Assembly: GCA_023442085.1 (NCBI GenBank)
Contig: JAEZMT010000003.1
Location: 1-6,081 of the forward strand
Direction of reading: 5' to 3'
DNA: 6,081 nucleotides
DNA from: Pseudomonadota bacterium
GTDB taxonomy: Bacteria > Pseudomonadota > Alphaproteobacteria > Rhizobiales > Xanthobacteraceae
The notes under the pieces are model-generated. The model was not told the DNA's origin. It searched no databases and worked only from the letters and a program-made list of their open reading frames with translations. Both the position numbers and the translations under genes were made by a program. Positions 1 to 5,201 of this stretch are shown here, piece after piece (the first letter of the stretch is position 1; each line of letters starts with the position of its first letter).

Positions 1-800
1 CGGGTGACGGAATCGACGATGAGCAGCACGCTCTCGCCGGCATCGCGGAAATACTCGGCCACCGCCAGCGCCGCCTGCGGGGCGAGGCGGCGCATCATGG
101 GGCTCTGGTCCGAGGTGGAGACGATGACCACCGCGCGGTCGCGGCTGGCGGCGAGCGGGCCTTCGAGGAACTCGCGCACCTCGCGCCCGCGCTCGCCCAC
201 CAGCGCCACCACCACCGTGTCGAAACCGGCCGAGCGCGCAAACATGGAGAGCAGCGTGGACTTGCCCACCCCGGAGCCGGCGAAGATGCCGATGCGCTGG
301 CCCTCGCAGAGGGGCGTGAAGATGTCCACCGCGCGCACGCCGGTGACGAGGGGCCGATGCACCCGCCCGCGCGCCATGGCGGGCGGCGGCTCGGCATCGA
401 GCGGCATGCGGCGGGGGCCGTGGGCGAGGGGTTCCGCGCGGTCGAGCGGACGGCCGAGGGCGTCGATGACCCGGCCCTTCCAGGAGCGGTCGGGGCTGAG
501 GGCGAGGGGGCCGATGCGGAAGGCCGGCGTGCCGATGCCCACCGCCACCCGCTCGTCGAACGGCTTCACCACCGCGCCCGCGCCATCGATGCGCACCACC
601 TCGCCGATGCTGGTGCCCGAGGCCTGCTCGAACCCTACCCGCTCACCCAGCGTGACGAAGCTGGAGAGGCCGGAGACCCGCAGATGGGTCGGCGCCACCT
701 CGCGAACGATGCCGCCGACGCGGACGAGGGGATTGTCCTCGAGCCCGCTTTCCACGGCGTGGCGCAGGCGCTGGAGCGCGTTCATCGAAGGCGCGCTCAT
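1..800 (-). CDS. fliI: FliI, flagellar type III export ATPase (3' end outside window)
   Basis: FliI is the cytoplasmic ATPase at the base of the flagellar export apparatus. It forms an F1-like hexamer and uses ATP to help unfold and deliver rod, hook and filament proteins. The visible 266 residues contain the N-terminal beta-barrel region (about 20-95) and the start of the RecA-like ATPase domain. Walker A is AGSGVGKST (174-182), GERGREV carrying the expected catalytic glutamate is at 202-208, and Walker B LLIVDS (259-264) ends in D263. The reading frame leaves the window right after Walker B. The family is usually about 440-450 residues, so roughly 180 residues are missing because of the window edge, not mutation. 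The ATG start (798-800) overlaps the flgF stop as ATGA, indicating translational coupling. The related F1 beta subunit and the virulence ATPase SctN are alternatives by fold, but the flagellar neighbours settle it as FliI. Confidence 0.96.
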   Translation of the reverse strand, partial: MSAPSMNALQRLRHAVESGLEDNPLVRVGGIVREVAPTHLRVSGLSSFVTLGERVGFEQASGTSIGEVVRIDGAGAVVKPFDERVAVGIGTPAFRIGPLALSPDRSWKGRVIDALGRPLDRAEPLAHGPRRMPLDAEPPPAMARGRVHRPLVTGVRAVDIFTPLCEGQRIGIFAGSGVGKSTLLSMFARSAGFDTVVVALVGERGREVREFLEGPLAASRDRAVVIVSTSDQSPMMRRLAPQAALAVAEYFRDAGESVLLIVDSVT

Positions 801-1519
801 GCGGGGCCAAGCTCGCGGATGGTCTCTGAGGTCGCATCCTCGGTCTGCGACACCGCCGAGGCGGCCATCTCGAAGGCGCGCTGCAGGGCGATGAGGCGCG
901 TCATCTCGGTGACGGCATCCACGTTGGCGCCTTCCACGAAGCCCTGCCGCACGACGTTGCGGGTGTAGTCCTGCACCAGCGCGGCCGGCTTGTCCGGCAC
1001 CACCAGCGCGCCGTCGCGGCGGGTGAGCTTGGCGTCGTCCGGGATCAGGTACAGGCCGACGCGGCCGATGGGGCGGCGGTTCTGCGAGATGGAGCCATCG
1101 GTGCCGATGCGGACCGTGCCGCCGGTGGGATCGATGACCACCGGCGCACCGGAGGCATCGAGGATGGGACGGCCGGAGAGGGTGCGCAACTCGCCCTCCG
1201 GGCTCATGCTCATGCGCCCGTCGCGGGTGTAGGCGGTGGTCGCGCCGTCGCGCACGGCGAACCAGCCCTTGCCCTCCACCGCGATGTCCAGCGGGTTGCC
1301 GGTGGGGTTGATGGGGCCGGACTTGCGCGAGGTGTAGGTCTCGCCCGTGGAGGTAAACGACACGTCCTGCCCCCCAGCCTTGGAGACCAGCGGCTCGAAC
1401 CGCACCTCCTCGGCGCGGTAGCCGGCGGTGTTCAGGTTGGCGACATTGTTGGCGATGGTGGCGAGGCGCTTGTCGGCGGCGAATTGCGCCGAGAGCGAGA
1501 CGTAGAGACCCGAGCCCAA
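797..1519 (-). CDS. flgF: FlgF, flagellar proximal rod protein
   Basis: FlgF is one of the rod proteins of the flagellar basal body. It is exported through the flagellar type III apparatus and assembles in the periplasm. The 240-residue product has the typical rod/hook architecture: an N-terminal export and coiled-coil segment opening GLYVSLSAQ, with the rod-family signature ANNVANLNTAGYRA at 23-36; a central beta region containing GNPLDIAVEGKGWFAV (74-89); and a C-terminal helix from about 190 containing GFVEGANVDAVTEM and a tail ending ETIRELG. Length is normal for FlgF and too short for FlgG (about 260) or the hook protein FlgE. The start is TTG (1517-1519), chosen because it gives the expected N-terminus and has a GGAGG Shine-Dalgarno 5 nt upstream. 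The start lies 1 nt after the DUF1217 stop, and the stop overlaps the fliI ATG. No signal peptide is expected or seen. Confidence 0.95.
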   Translation of the reverse strand: MGSGLYVSLSAQFAADKRLATIANNVANLNTAGYRAEEVRFEPLVSKAGGQDVSFTSTGETYTSRKSGPINPTGNPLDIAVEGKGWFAVRDGATTAYTRDGRMSMSPEGELRTLSGRPILDASGAPVVIDPTGGTVRIGTDGSISQNRRPIGRVGLYLIPDDAKLTRRDGALVVPDKPAALVQDYTRNVVRQGFVEGANVDAVTEMTRLIALQRAFEMAASAVSQTEDATSETIRELGPA

Positions 1520-1520
1520 C

Positions 1521-2285
1521 TCAGCCTCCGTATTTCAGGTTGAGGATGGAGTAGGACGCCGCACTGGACGCGCGGGCCGAGAACAGGTCCAGCACAGGCG
1601 TCGCGCTCATGGTCTGCGCCACGTCCCATTTCGCGCTGAAGCGACGCAGCAGGGCGTCGAGCTTCGCCGGCTCCTTGAGATCGGCGATGTTCATCTGGGC
1701 CTTCACCGCCTTGGCCTGCTTCTCGATGGGCGCCGCGGCCATGGCATCGGGGAAGTCGAAGATGGTCTTCGTGACTTTCCACAGCGCCGGATCGGCGAGC
1801 AGGCCATAGACCGATTTCACAGTGGGCGCCTGGCGTTGGAAGTAGAGCGCGAGCTGCACGCCCTCGTTGCTGGTGCCCTGGTCGACCTCCAGCGCCTGGC
1901 GCACGTAGCGGTCCACCACCTTCTGTCCGGCGTCGGGCAGGCGGGTGGCGGCGGCGCCGAGGCCCTGGAAATCGAAGACCTTGGCGAAAGCCTTGAAGCG
2001 GTCGTCGTTGAGCTTGTTGGCGAAGCTCTTGGGGTCGGTAACCCCCTCCTTCAGCACTTTGCGCATGTAGCCTTTGGCATAGGCCATGTCCTCCAGGCCG
2101 AACGCCTTCATGGCATAGGTGAAGAGCCGGGTATCCTTGAGGAAATCCTCGATGCCCGTCACCTTGCCGATGTGCTTGAGATAGTAGGCGGATTCGAGCG
2201 CCACCGGCTTCTCCGCCGCCTTGGCGGACAAGGAGCGCGTCATGTCGCGCGTCAGCTGACGGTAGGTGAGGAGCGTGCTGTCCAT
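1521..2285 (-). CDS. DUF1217 family flagellar-cluster protein of unknown function
   Basis: First gene of the leftward operon, 254 residues from the chosen ATG. The protein looks mainly helical and soluble, with no signal peptide or membrane segment. Segments such as YYLKHIGKVTGIEDFLKDTRLF (split here as YYLKHIGKV at 35-43 and IEDFLKDTRLF at 45-55), YAMKAFGLEDMAYAKGYM (57-74) and SFANKLNDDRFKAFAKVF (87-104) match my memory of DUF1217 proteins. These are found almost only in alphaproteobacterial flagellar loci, beside flgF, fliI and motA. The role is unproven; position suggests work in basal-body assembly or export. An alternative TTG at 2304-2306 would add seven residues; the ATG is preferred because family members begin near this point. 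Its Shine-Dalgarno is weak (CGGAT, 6 nt upstream). The gene ends 1 nt before flgF. Family assignment is by recognition, not by a database search. Confidence 0.85.
   Translation of the reverse strand: MDSTLLTYRQLTRDMTRSLSAKAAEKPVALESAYYLKHIGKVTGIEDFLKDTRLFTYAMKAFGLEDMAYAKGYMRKVLKEGVTDPKSFANKLNDDRFKAFAKVFDFQGLGAAATRLPDAGQKVVDRYVRQALEVDQGTSNEGVQLALYFQRQAPTVKSVYGLLADPALWKVTKTIFDFPDAMAAAPIEKQAKAVKAQMNIADLKEPAKLDALLRRFSAKWDVAQTMSATPVLDLFSARASSAASYSILNLKYGG
1525..1529 (-). promoter_or_regulatory. Ribosome binding site deciding the TTG start of flgF
   Basis: The minus strand reads GGAGG followed by a 5-nt spacer and then TTG. The site sits inside the last codons of the DUF1217 gene. Because it is a full match to the anti-Shine-Dalgarno core at ideal spacing, it supports the non-AUG start of flgF and tight coupling to the gene before it. 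Confidence 0.8.
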
Positions 2286-2308
2286 ATCGGCATCCGCGGG
2301 GAGCAAAG

Positions 2309-2330
2309 GCGCGTCGGCCGGCCGACGCGC
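2309..2330. repeat. Perfect 22-bp palindrome upstream of the leftward operon
   Basis: The half-site GCGCGTCGGCC is followed immediately by its exact reverse complement, centred between 2319 and 2320, with no mismatch and no spacer. It lies 23 bp upstream of the DUF1217 ATG. It could be a dimeric operator, or, if transcribed, a very stable 5'-leader stem with a tight loop. In GC-rich DNA short palindromes are common, but a perfect 22-bp one is unlikely by chance in a region this size. No binding protein can be named. Confidence 0.8.
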
Positions 2331-2378
2331 GGCGCAATCTCGCCCGCGCTGCCTTGCGCCAGCCTTGCGGGCGCAAGG
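2331..2378. repeat. Cluster of GGCGCAA / TTGCGCC elements with overlapping inverted repeats
   Basis: The 7-mer GGCGCAA occurs at 2331-2337 and 2370-2376, and its complement TTGCGCC at 2354-2360. The central copy can pair with either flank. One option is a 7-bp stem 2331-2337/2354-2360; the other is a 9-bp stem 2352-2360/2370-2378 (CCTTGCGCC with GGCGCAAGG) around a 9-nt loop. The octamer GCCTTGCG is also directly repeated at 2351-2358 and 2362-2369, an 11-bp period close to one helical turn. This arrangement suits either a multi-site protein operator or alternative RNA hairpins in a leader; the sequence does not decide between them. Confidence 0.65.
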
Positions 2379-2429
2379 GCCTCAATCTTAGGGATTTTTC
2401 GGGGGGATTGGTCCCGGATCAGCCCAGCG

Positions 2430-2467
2430 CGGACCGGAAGACGTCATCTCTGACACCCCCCGGTCCG
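2430..2467. repeat. Nested inverted repeat, 8-bp outer and 4-bp inner stem
   Basis: CGGACCGG (2430-2437) is complementary to CCGGTCCG (2460-2467). Inside, GTCA (2443-2446) and TGAC (2451-2454) can pair around a TCTC loop. The two stems are separated by five unpaired bases on each side, so the whole forms a symmetric structure. There is no T-run after it on either strand, so it is not an intrinsic terminator. Confidence 0.5.
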
Positions 2468-2472
2468 GCCAC

Positions 2473-2499
2473 CCCGTGCCGGTCAGGGCTTGGCACGGG
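2473..2499. repeat. Inverted repeat with 8-bp arms and 11-nt loop
   Basis: CCCGTGCC (2473-2480) is exactly complementary to GGCACGGG (2492-2499). It follows the preceding nested repeat by only five bases. No U-tract follows on either strand. Part of the right arm (TTGGCACG) resembles the -24 half of a sigma-54 promoter, but the matching -12 element is absent. Confidence 0.5.
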
Positions 2500-2560
2500 A
2501 TATCGAAGGCTTCGCATCGGCCGAACGTGCAACCAGAAAGGCCTGCGAGCCAAGACGCGA

Positions 2561-2579
2561 GTTGTGTAGCATGCACAAC
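2561..2579. promoter_or_regulatory. GTTGTG-N7-CACAAC dyad upstream of motA, possible operator
   Basis: GTTGTG (2561-2566) and CACAAC (2574-2579) form an interrupted 6-bp dyad with its centre about 148 bp upstream of the motA start. It stands at the edge of the least GC-rich part of the intergenic region, where a motA promoter is most plausible. The spacing resembles sites of dimeric helix-turn-helix regulators, but no specific regulator is identifiable from sequence alone. Confidence 0.3.
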
Positions 2580-2707
2580 CCATGGATGGCAGAAGAATCC
2601 GCTCCATTTTGGCGATGATTATGGAGTGAAACCGGGCACATTGCCAAGCTCGACACAGCACAGCCTCGCACAATCCTCGCCCCCTACCACCGGACACCGG
2701 ACAGAAC

Positions 2708-2713
2708 GGGGGA
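2708..2713 (+). promoter_or_regulatory. Ribosome binding site deciding the GTG start of motA
   Basis: A purine-rich GGGGGA stretch lies 4 nt before GTG at 2718-2720. No ATG or other good in-frame start lies upstream, and the next in-frame ATG would remove the first membrane helix. A C-run at 2680-2684 could pair with this G-run, a weak possibility for translational control. Confidence 0.65.
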
Positions 2714-2717
2714 AGCC

Positions 2718-3605
2718 GTGGCCGTCATCATCGGAATTATATTGGGGTTGGCCGCTACCTTTGGTGGCTTCATGGCCATGGGCGGACACCCGGAAGTGGT
2801 GTGGCAGCCGTTCGAGTTTGTCATCATCGGCGGCATCGCCTTCTCCACCTTCATCATTGCCAACCCCCTGTCCGTCATCAAGGACACGGGCTCCGGCATC
2901 ATGCAGGCGGCCATGGGCACCGGGCCGAAGCGCAAGGATTTCCTTGCCCTCCTGAGCCTCCTCTACGCGCTGATGCGCGACATGCGCCAGAAGCCGCGCA
3001 ACGAGATCGAGGCGCATATCGACGATCCGGCGAGTTCGCCGCTCTTCGGCCATTTCCCCAGCCTTCTCAAGGACAAGGAACTGACCCAGTACATCTGCGA
3101 CTACGCCCGCCTCATCCTCATCGGCAACGCCAAGTCGCACGAGATCGAGGCGCTGATGGAGCAGGAAATCTCCACCATCAAGAAGCACAAGACCAAAGGC
3201 GCCGGCGCCCTGGGCACGGTGGCGGAGGCTCTGCCGGCGCTCGGCATCTGCGCGGCGGTGCTCGGCATCGTGAAGGCCATGGGCGCCATCGACCAGTCGC
3301 CGGAAATCCTCGGCCACTACATCGGCTCGGCGCTCATCGGCACCTTCGTCGGCATCTATTCGTCCTACGCCATCATCTCGCCGCTCGCCGCCAAGGTGAA
3401 GAGCACCCGCGAGAAGCAGTGCCAGCCCTTCATCATCACCAAGCAGGCGCTCATCGCCTTCATGAACGGCGCGCTGCCGCCCATCGCGCTGGAGCACGGC
3501 CGCAAGACCATCTCCGCCGGCGAACGCCCCACCATCGACGAGGTGGAGAGCGAGGCCATCCAGGCCGCGCCCTCTTCCAGCGGCGCCGTGCAGCAGGCGG
3601 CCTGA
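2718..3605 (+). CDS. motA: MotA, flagellar motor stator subunit
   Basis: MotA surrounds MotB in the inner membrane. Ion flow through the complex drives movement of its cytoplasmic loop against FliG to generate torque. The 295-residue product has four predicted membrane helices (about 3-21, 32-48, 171-190, 201-222), with a large cytoplasmic loop between helices 2 and 3 and a charged C-terminus. The residues known to matter in E. coli MotA appear here at the same numbers: R90 and E98 in the loop, P173 in helix 3 and P222 in helix 4. The tail GRKTISAGERPTIDEVE (261-277) is typical of rhizobial MotA. The start is GTG, supported by the preceding G-rich ribosome site and the intact first helix. This opens the rightward operon, with fliM 3 nt downstream. 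motB is not adjacent, which is normal for rhizobia, where it usually lies elsewhere in the flagellar region. The coupling ion cannot be inferred from MotA alone; rhizobial motors are generally proton driven. Confidence 0.96.
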   Translation: MAVIIGIILGLAATFGGFMAMGGHPEVVWQPFEFVIIGGIAFSTFIIANPLSVIKDTGSGIMQAAMGTGPKRKDFLALLSLLYALMRDMRQKPRNEIEAHIDDPASSPLFGHFPSLLKDKELTQYICDYARLILIGNAKSHEIEALMEQEISTIKKHKTKGAGALGTVAEALPALGICAAVLGIVKAMGAIDQSPEILGHYIGSALIGTFVGIYSSYAIISPLAAKVKSTREKQCQPFIITKQALIAFMNGALPPIALEHGRKTISAGERPTIDEVESEAIQAAPSSSGAVQQAA

Positions 3606-3608
3606 GCC

Positions 3609-4547
3609 ATGGCTGCTTCCAAATCCGCATCCAAGCACCACGACATCCGCGACATGCTGCTGGATGCCGCCGGCCTCTCGCTGGACCGGCTGCCCATGCT
3701 CCATGTGCTGTTCGACCGCATGGCCACCTTCTGCGCCGACGGCCTTCGGCAGGTGGCGGCCTCGCAGGCCTATTACTCGCTCTCCAGCGTCGAGAGCGGG
3801 CGCATCGGCGACGTGCTCGAAGCCTACGAGGGCATGGCCATCGCCGGCATCTTCAACGCGCCGTCGTGGGACAGCCAGCTCATCGTCGGCTTCGACCGCG
3901 ACTTCATCTTCACCATGATCGAAGTGCTGTTCGGCGCCGACGGATCCGAGCCGCCGGTGGAGGACGAGCGCTCCTTCTCCAACATCGAGGGGCGGGTGGC
4001 GCAATTGCTGTTCGAGCAGATGGCGAAGGCGCTGAAAGCCGCCTTCGCCCTTGTCAGCGACACCACCTTCCAGTTCGAGCGGCAGGAAACCCGGATGGAC
4101 TTTGCCGTCATCGGCCGGCGCAACAATCTGGCGGTGACCGCGAAATTCCTGCTGCAGGCGCTGAACCGGGGCGGCGAGATGTTCGTCACCATCCCCCAGT
4201 CGGCCCTCACTCCGCTGCGCCGTGCGCTCTCCAGCACCAGCCAGGCGGAGACCGGCGGGCGCGACCCGAAATGGGCGCAGAAGATCCGCGACGAGGTGAA
4301 CCGCACCGAGGTGGAGCTGCGCGCCGTGCTCGACGAGCACGAGGTGACGCTCGGCGACATCGCCGCCCTCAAGGTGGGCCAGATCCTCAAGCTCGCCGCC
4401 ACTCCGGCGAGCCGGGTGAAGCTGGAGAGCGCCGCCCAGCCGCTGTTCTGGTGCCACCTCGGCCAGTCGGACGGCGGCTACGTGGTGCGCCTCGACGAGC
4501 AGATCAACCAGCATCAGGACTTTCTCGATGACATCCTTCCTCGCTGA
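3609..4547 (+). CDS. fliM: FliM, flagellar motor switch protein
   Basis: FliM is a cytoplasmic C-ring protein that links FliG to FliN and normally receives phosphorylated CheY. This 312-residue protein has the middle CheC-like domain from about 26 to 210, and a C-terminal SpoA domain from about 229 to 300 (VELRAVLDEHEVTLGDI, then LFWCHLGQSDGGYVVRL). The FliG-contacting GGxG motif of the family appears as GADG at 109-112. The canonical N-terminal CheY-binding peptide (EIDALL type) and its linker are missing; the first 25 residues are short and basic-to-neutral, with only a loose DIRDMLL (12-18) resemblance. Alphaproteobacterial FliM is often divergent here. The ATG lies 3 nt after the motA stop, with a modest AGGCGG ribosome site 8 nt upstream. 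The 3' end overlaps the next gene by 20 nt. The SpoA domain, size and position make FliM clear over FliN or FliY. Confidence 0.93.
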   Translation: MAASKSASKHHDIRDMLLDAAGLSLDRLPMLHVLFDRMATFCADGLRQVAASQAYYSLSSVESGRIGDVLEAYEGMAIAGIFNAPSWDSQLIVGFDRDFIFTMIEVLFGADGSEPPVEDERSFSNIEGRVAQLLFEQMAKALKAAFALVSDTTFQFERQETRMDFAVIGRRNNLAVTAKFLLQALNRGGEMFVTIPQSALTPLRRALSSTSQAETGGRDPKWAQKIRDEVNRTEVELRAVLDEHEVTLGDIAALKVGQILKLAATPASRVKLESAAQPLFWCHLGQSDGGYVVRLDEQINQHQDFLDDILPR

Positions 4548-4815
4548 TCTCGTCCTGCTCGCGGCGCTGGTCGTCACCACCGCCTCCGTCGCTCTGCTCA
4601 ACCGCCGGCTCAAGGCGGTGGACCGGCTGAATGCCGATTACGGGCGGGCGCTGGCGGAAGCTTCCGCTGCCCTCGTCTGCGCCCGCGACGCGCTCGACAC
4701 CTTCGGCGGCGACGGCCGCGAGGTGCTGGTGATGCTCGCCGGCCGCATCGACACCGCCCACGACCTCATCGCCGAGATCGACGCGCGGCGCGCCACCGAA
4801 CTCAGCGACCGCTGA
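4528..4815 (+). CDS. Small single-helix membrane protein, DUF6468-like, between fliM and fliN
   Basis: A 95-residue product with one hydrophobic segment at about 4-24 (FLADLVLLAALVVTTASVAL), then a basic NRRLKAV (25-31) and a charged helical tail that could form a coiled coil. The positive patch after the helix predicts the tail is cytoplasmic. The NRRL junction and layout recall DUF6468 proteins, which I remember near fliM in alphaproteobacteria, but this is recognition from memory and only moderately sure. The ATG lies inside the last codons of fliM (20-nt overlap, different frame) with AGGA 8 nt upstream, so expression is probably coupled to fliM. The codon use matches its neighbours, supporting a real gene. 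FliL is the best-known one-helix flagellar protein, but this is too short and lacks its periplasmic domain. Function unknown; placement in the switch operon suggests a basal-body or stator-associated role. Confidence 0.75.
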   Translation: MTSFLADLVLLAALVVTTASVALLNRRLKAVDRLNADYGRALAEASAALVCARDALDTFGGDGREVLVMLAGRIDTAHDLIAEIDARRATELSDR

Positions 4816-4843
4816 CCGTTTCTCGCACTTCCGGATCAACGCC

Positions 4844-5194
4844 ATGCCCGCTCCCGACATCGAAACCATGACCCCCTCCAGCGCCCTCGACGAGGCGCTG
4901 CTCGCCAAGGGGGGCGACACCCTCGGCTCCGGCGCGGGGCTCGAGACCGTCAAGCGCATCCCGGTGCTGCTCCAGGTGGTGCTGGGCTCCGCCTCCATGC
5001 CGGTGTCGAGCCTCCTGAAGCTCAATCGCGGCACCGTAGTGCCCCTCGATCATCGCGTCGGCGAGCCGGTGGACGTGGTGGTGAACGGCCGCGTCATCGC
5101 CCGTGGCGAGGTGATGGTGGTGGAGGACGACAATTCCCGCTTCGGCGTCTCCCTCACCGAGATCGTCGGCCCCAACGACGCCGACGCCGGCTGA
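4844..5194 (+). CDS. fliN: FliN, flagellar motor switch / C-ring protein
   Basis: FliN forms the lower part of the cytoplasmic C-ring with FliM and also serves as a docking point for the FliI-FliH export complex. The 116-residue product has a polar, low-complexity N-terminus (1-33) and a SpoA domain at about 36-106. Within it are the FliN hallmarks IPVLLQVVLG (39-48), LLKLNRGTVVPLD (57-69), GEPVDVVVNG (73-82) and IARGEVMVVED (85-95). The length is slightly under the 137 of E. coli, owing to a shorter N-terminal tail. The ATG follows the small membrane protein by 28 nt with only a weak GGA ribosome site; an internal ATG at residue 9 is possible but no better supported. fliG begins 7 nt after the stop. 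FliY and SctQ share the domain, but size and context indicate FliN. Confidence 0.94.
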   Translation: MPAPDIETMTPSSALDEALLAKGGDTLGSGAGLETVKRIPVLLQVVLGSASMPVSSLLKLNRGTVVPLDHRVGEPVDVVVNGRVIARGEVMVVEDDNSRFGVSLTEIVGPNDADAG

Positions 5195-5201
5195 GGCGGC
5201 C

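Larger units (their letters stand above)
2286..2717. other. 432-bp divergent intergenic region carrying both operon promoters
   Basis: This gap separates the two divergent flagellar operons and must hold their promoters or lie downstream of them. Short open frames on both strands (for example 2354-2569 plus, 2388-2576 minus) have no good ribosome site, odd composition and no recognisable protein content, so I call no gene. I see no convincing sigma-28, sigma-54, CtrA-type (TTAA-N7-TTAA) or sigma-70 promoter. The only AT-rich patches are 2388-2400, where the minus strand has TAAGAT as a possible poor -10, and 2604-2630, where the plus strand has TGATTATGG as a possible extended -10. The left half (2309-2499) is packed with inverted repeats, listed separately. 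No tRNA or other RNA gene is recognisable. Confidence 0.7.

Noticed and set aside
1..800. fliI as a truncated pseudogene
   Set aside because: The frame is intact to the window edge with Walker A, the catalytic glutamate motif and Walker B; only the window boundary cuts it.
4..894. 296-codon plus-strand open frame opposite fliI
   Set aside because: Ser/Arg/Pro-rich complement of the fliI coding strand; FliI with Walker A and B is unambiguous on the other strand.
2285..2292. GCCGATAT on the minus strand resembling a sigma-28 -10 element (GCCGATAA)
   Set aside because: It overlaps the DUF1217 start codon and has no TAAA -35 at the required 15-bp spacing.
2352..2399. Hairpin 2352-2378 followed by a T-run at 2395-2399 as a possible intrinsic terminator on the plus strand
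   Set aside because: The T-run begins 17 nt after the stem, too far for an intrinsic terminator, and no plus-strand gene ends upstream of it.
2490..2507. TTGGCACG on the plus strand resembling a sigma-54 -24 element
   Set aside because: The required GC dinucleotide of the -12 element is not at the right distance (the sequence there is ATCGA). A second near miss at 2587-2602 has the wrong spacing by one base.
2354..2576. Short open frames on both strands within the intergenic region
   Set aside because: No good ribosome binding sites, atypical residue content (Trp, Cys, Pro and Arg rich), and they run across the inverted repeats. No family resemblance.
2718..3605. Missing motB next to motA as a sign of a broken stator operon
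   Set aside because: Separation of motA from motB, with motA preceding fliM, is the normal arrangement in rhizobial flagellar clusters.
2801..4531. 576-codon plus-strand open frame overlapping motA and fliM in another frame
   Set aside because: Arg/His/Ala-rich translation typical of an off-frame read of GC-rich genes; it would need to overlap two clear genes.
2619..4613. Very long antisense open frame (664 codons, minus strand) opposite motA and fliM
   Set aside because: Its composition (rich in His, Glu, Asp, Arg, Gly, Leu) is what the complement of GC-rich coding DNA produces, and it lies wholly opposite well-supported genes with conserved motifs. No recognisable domain.
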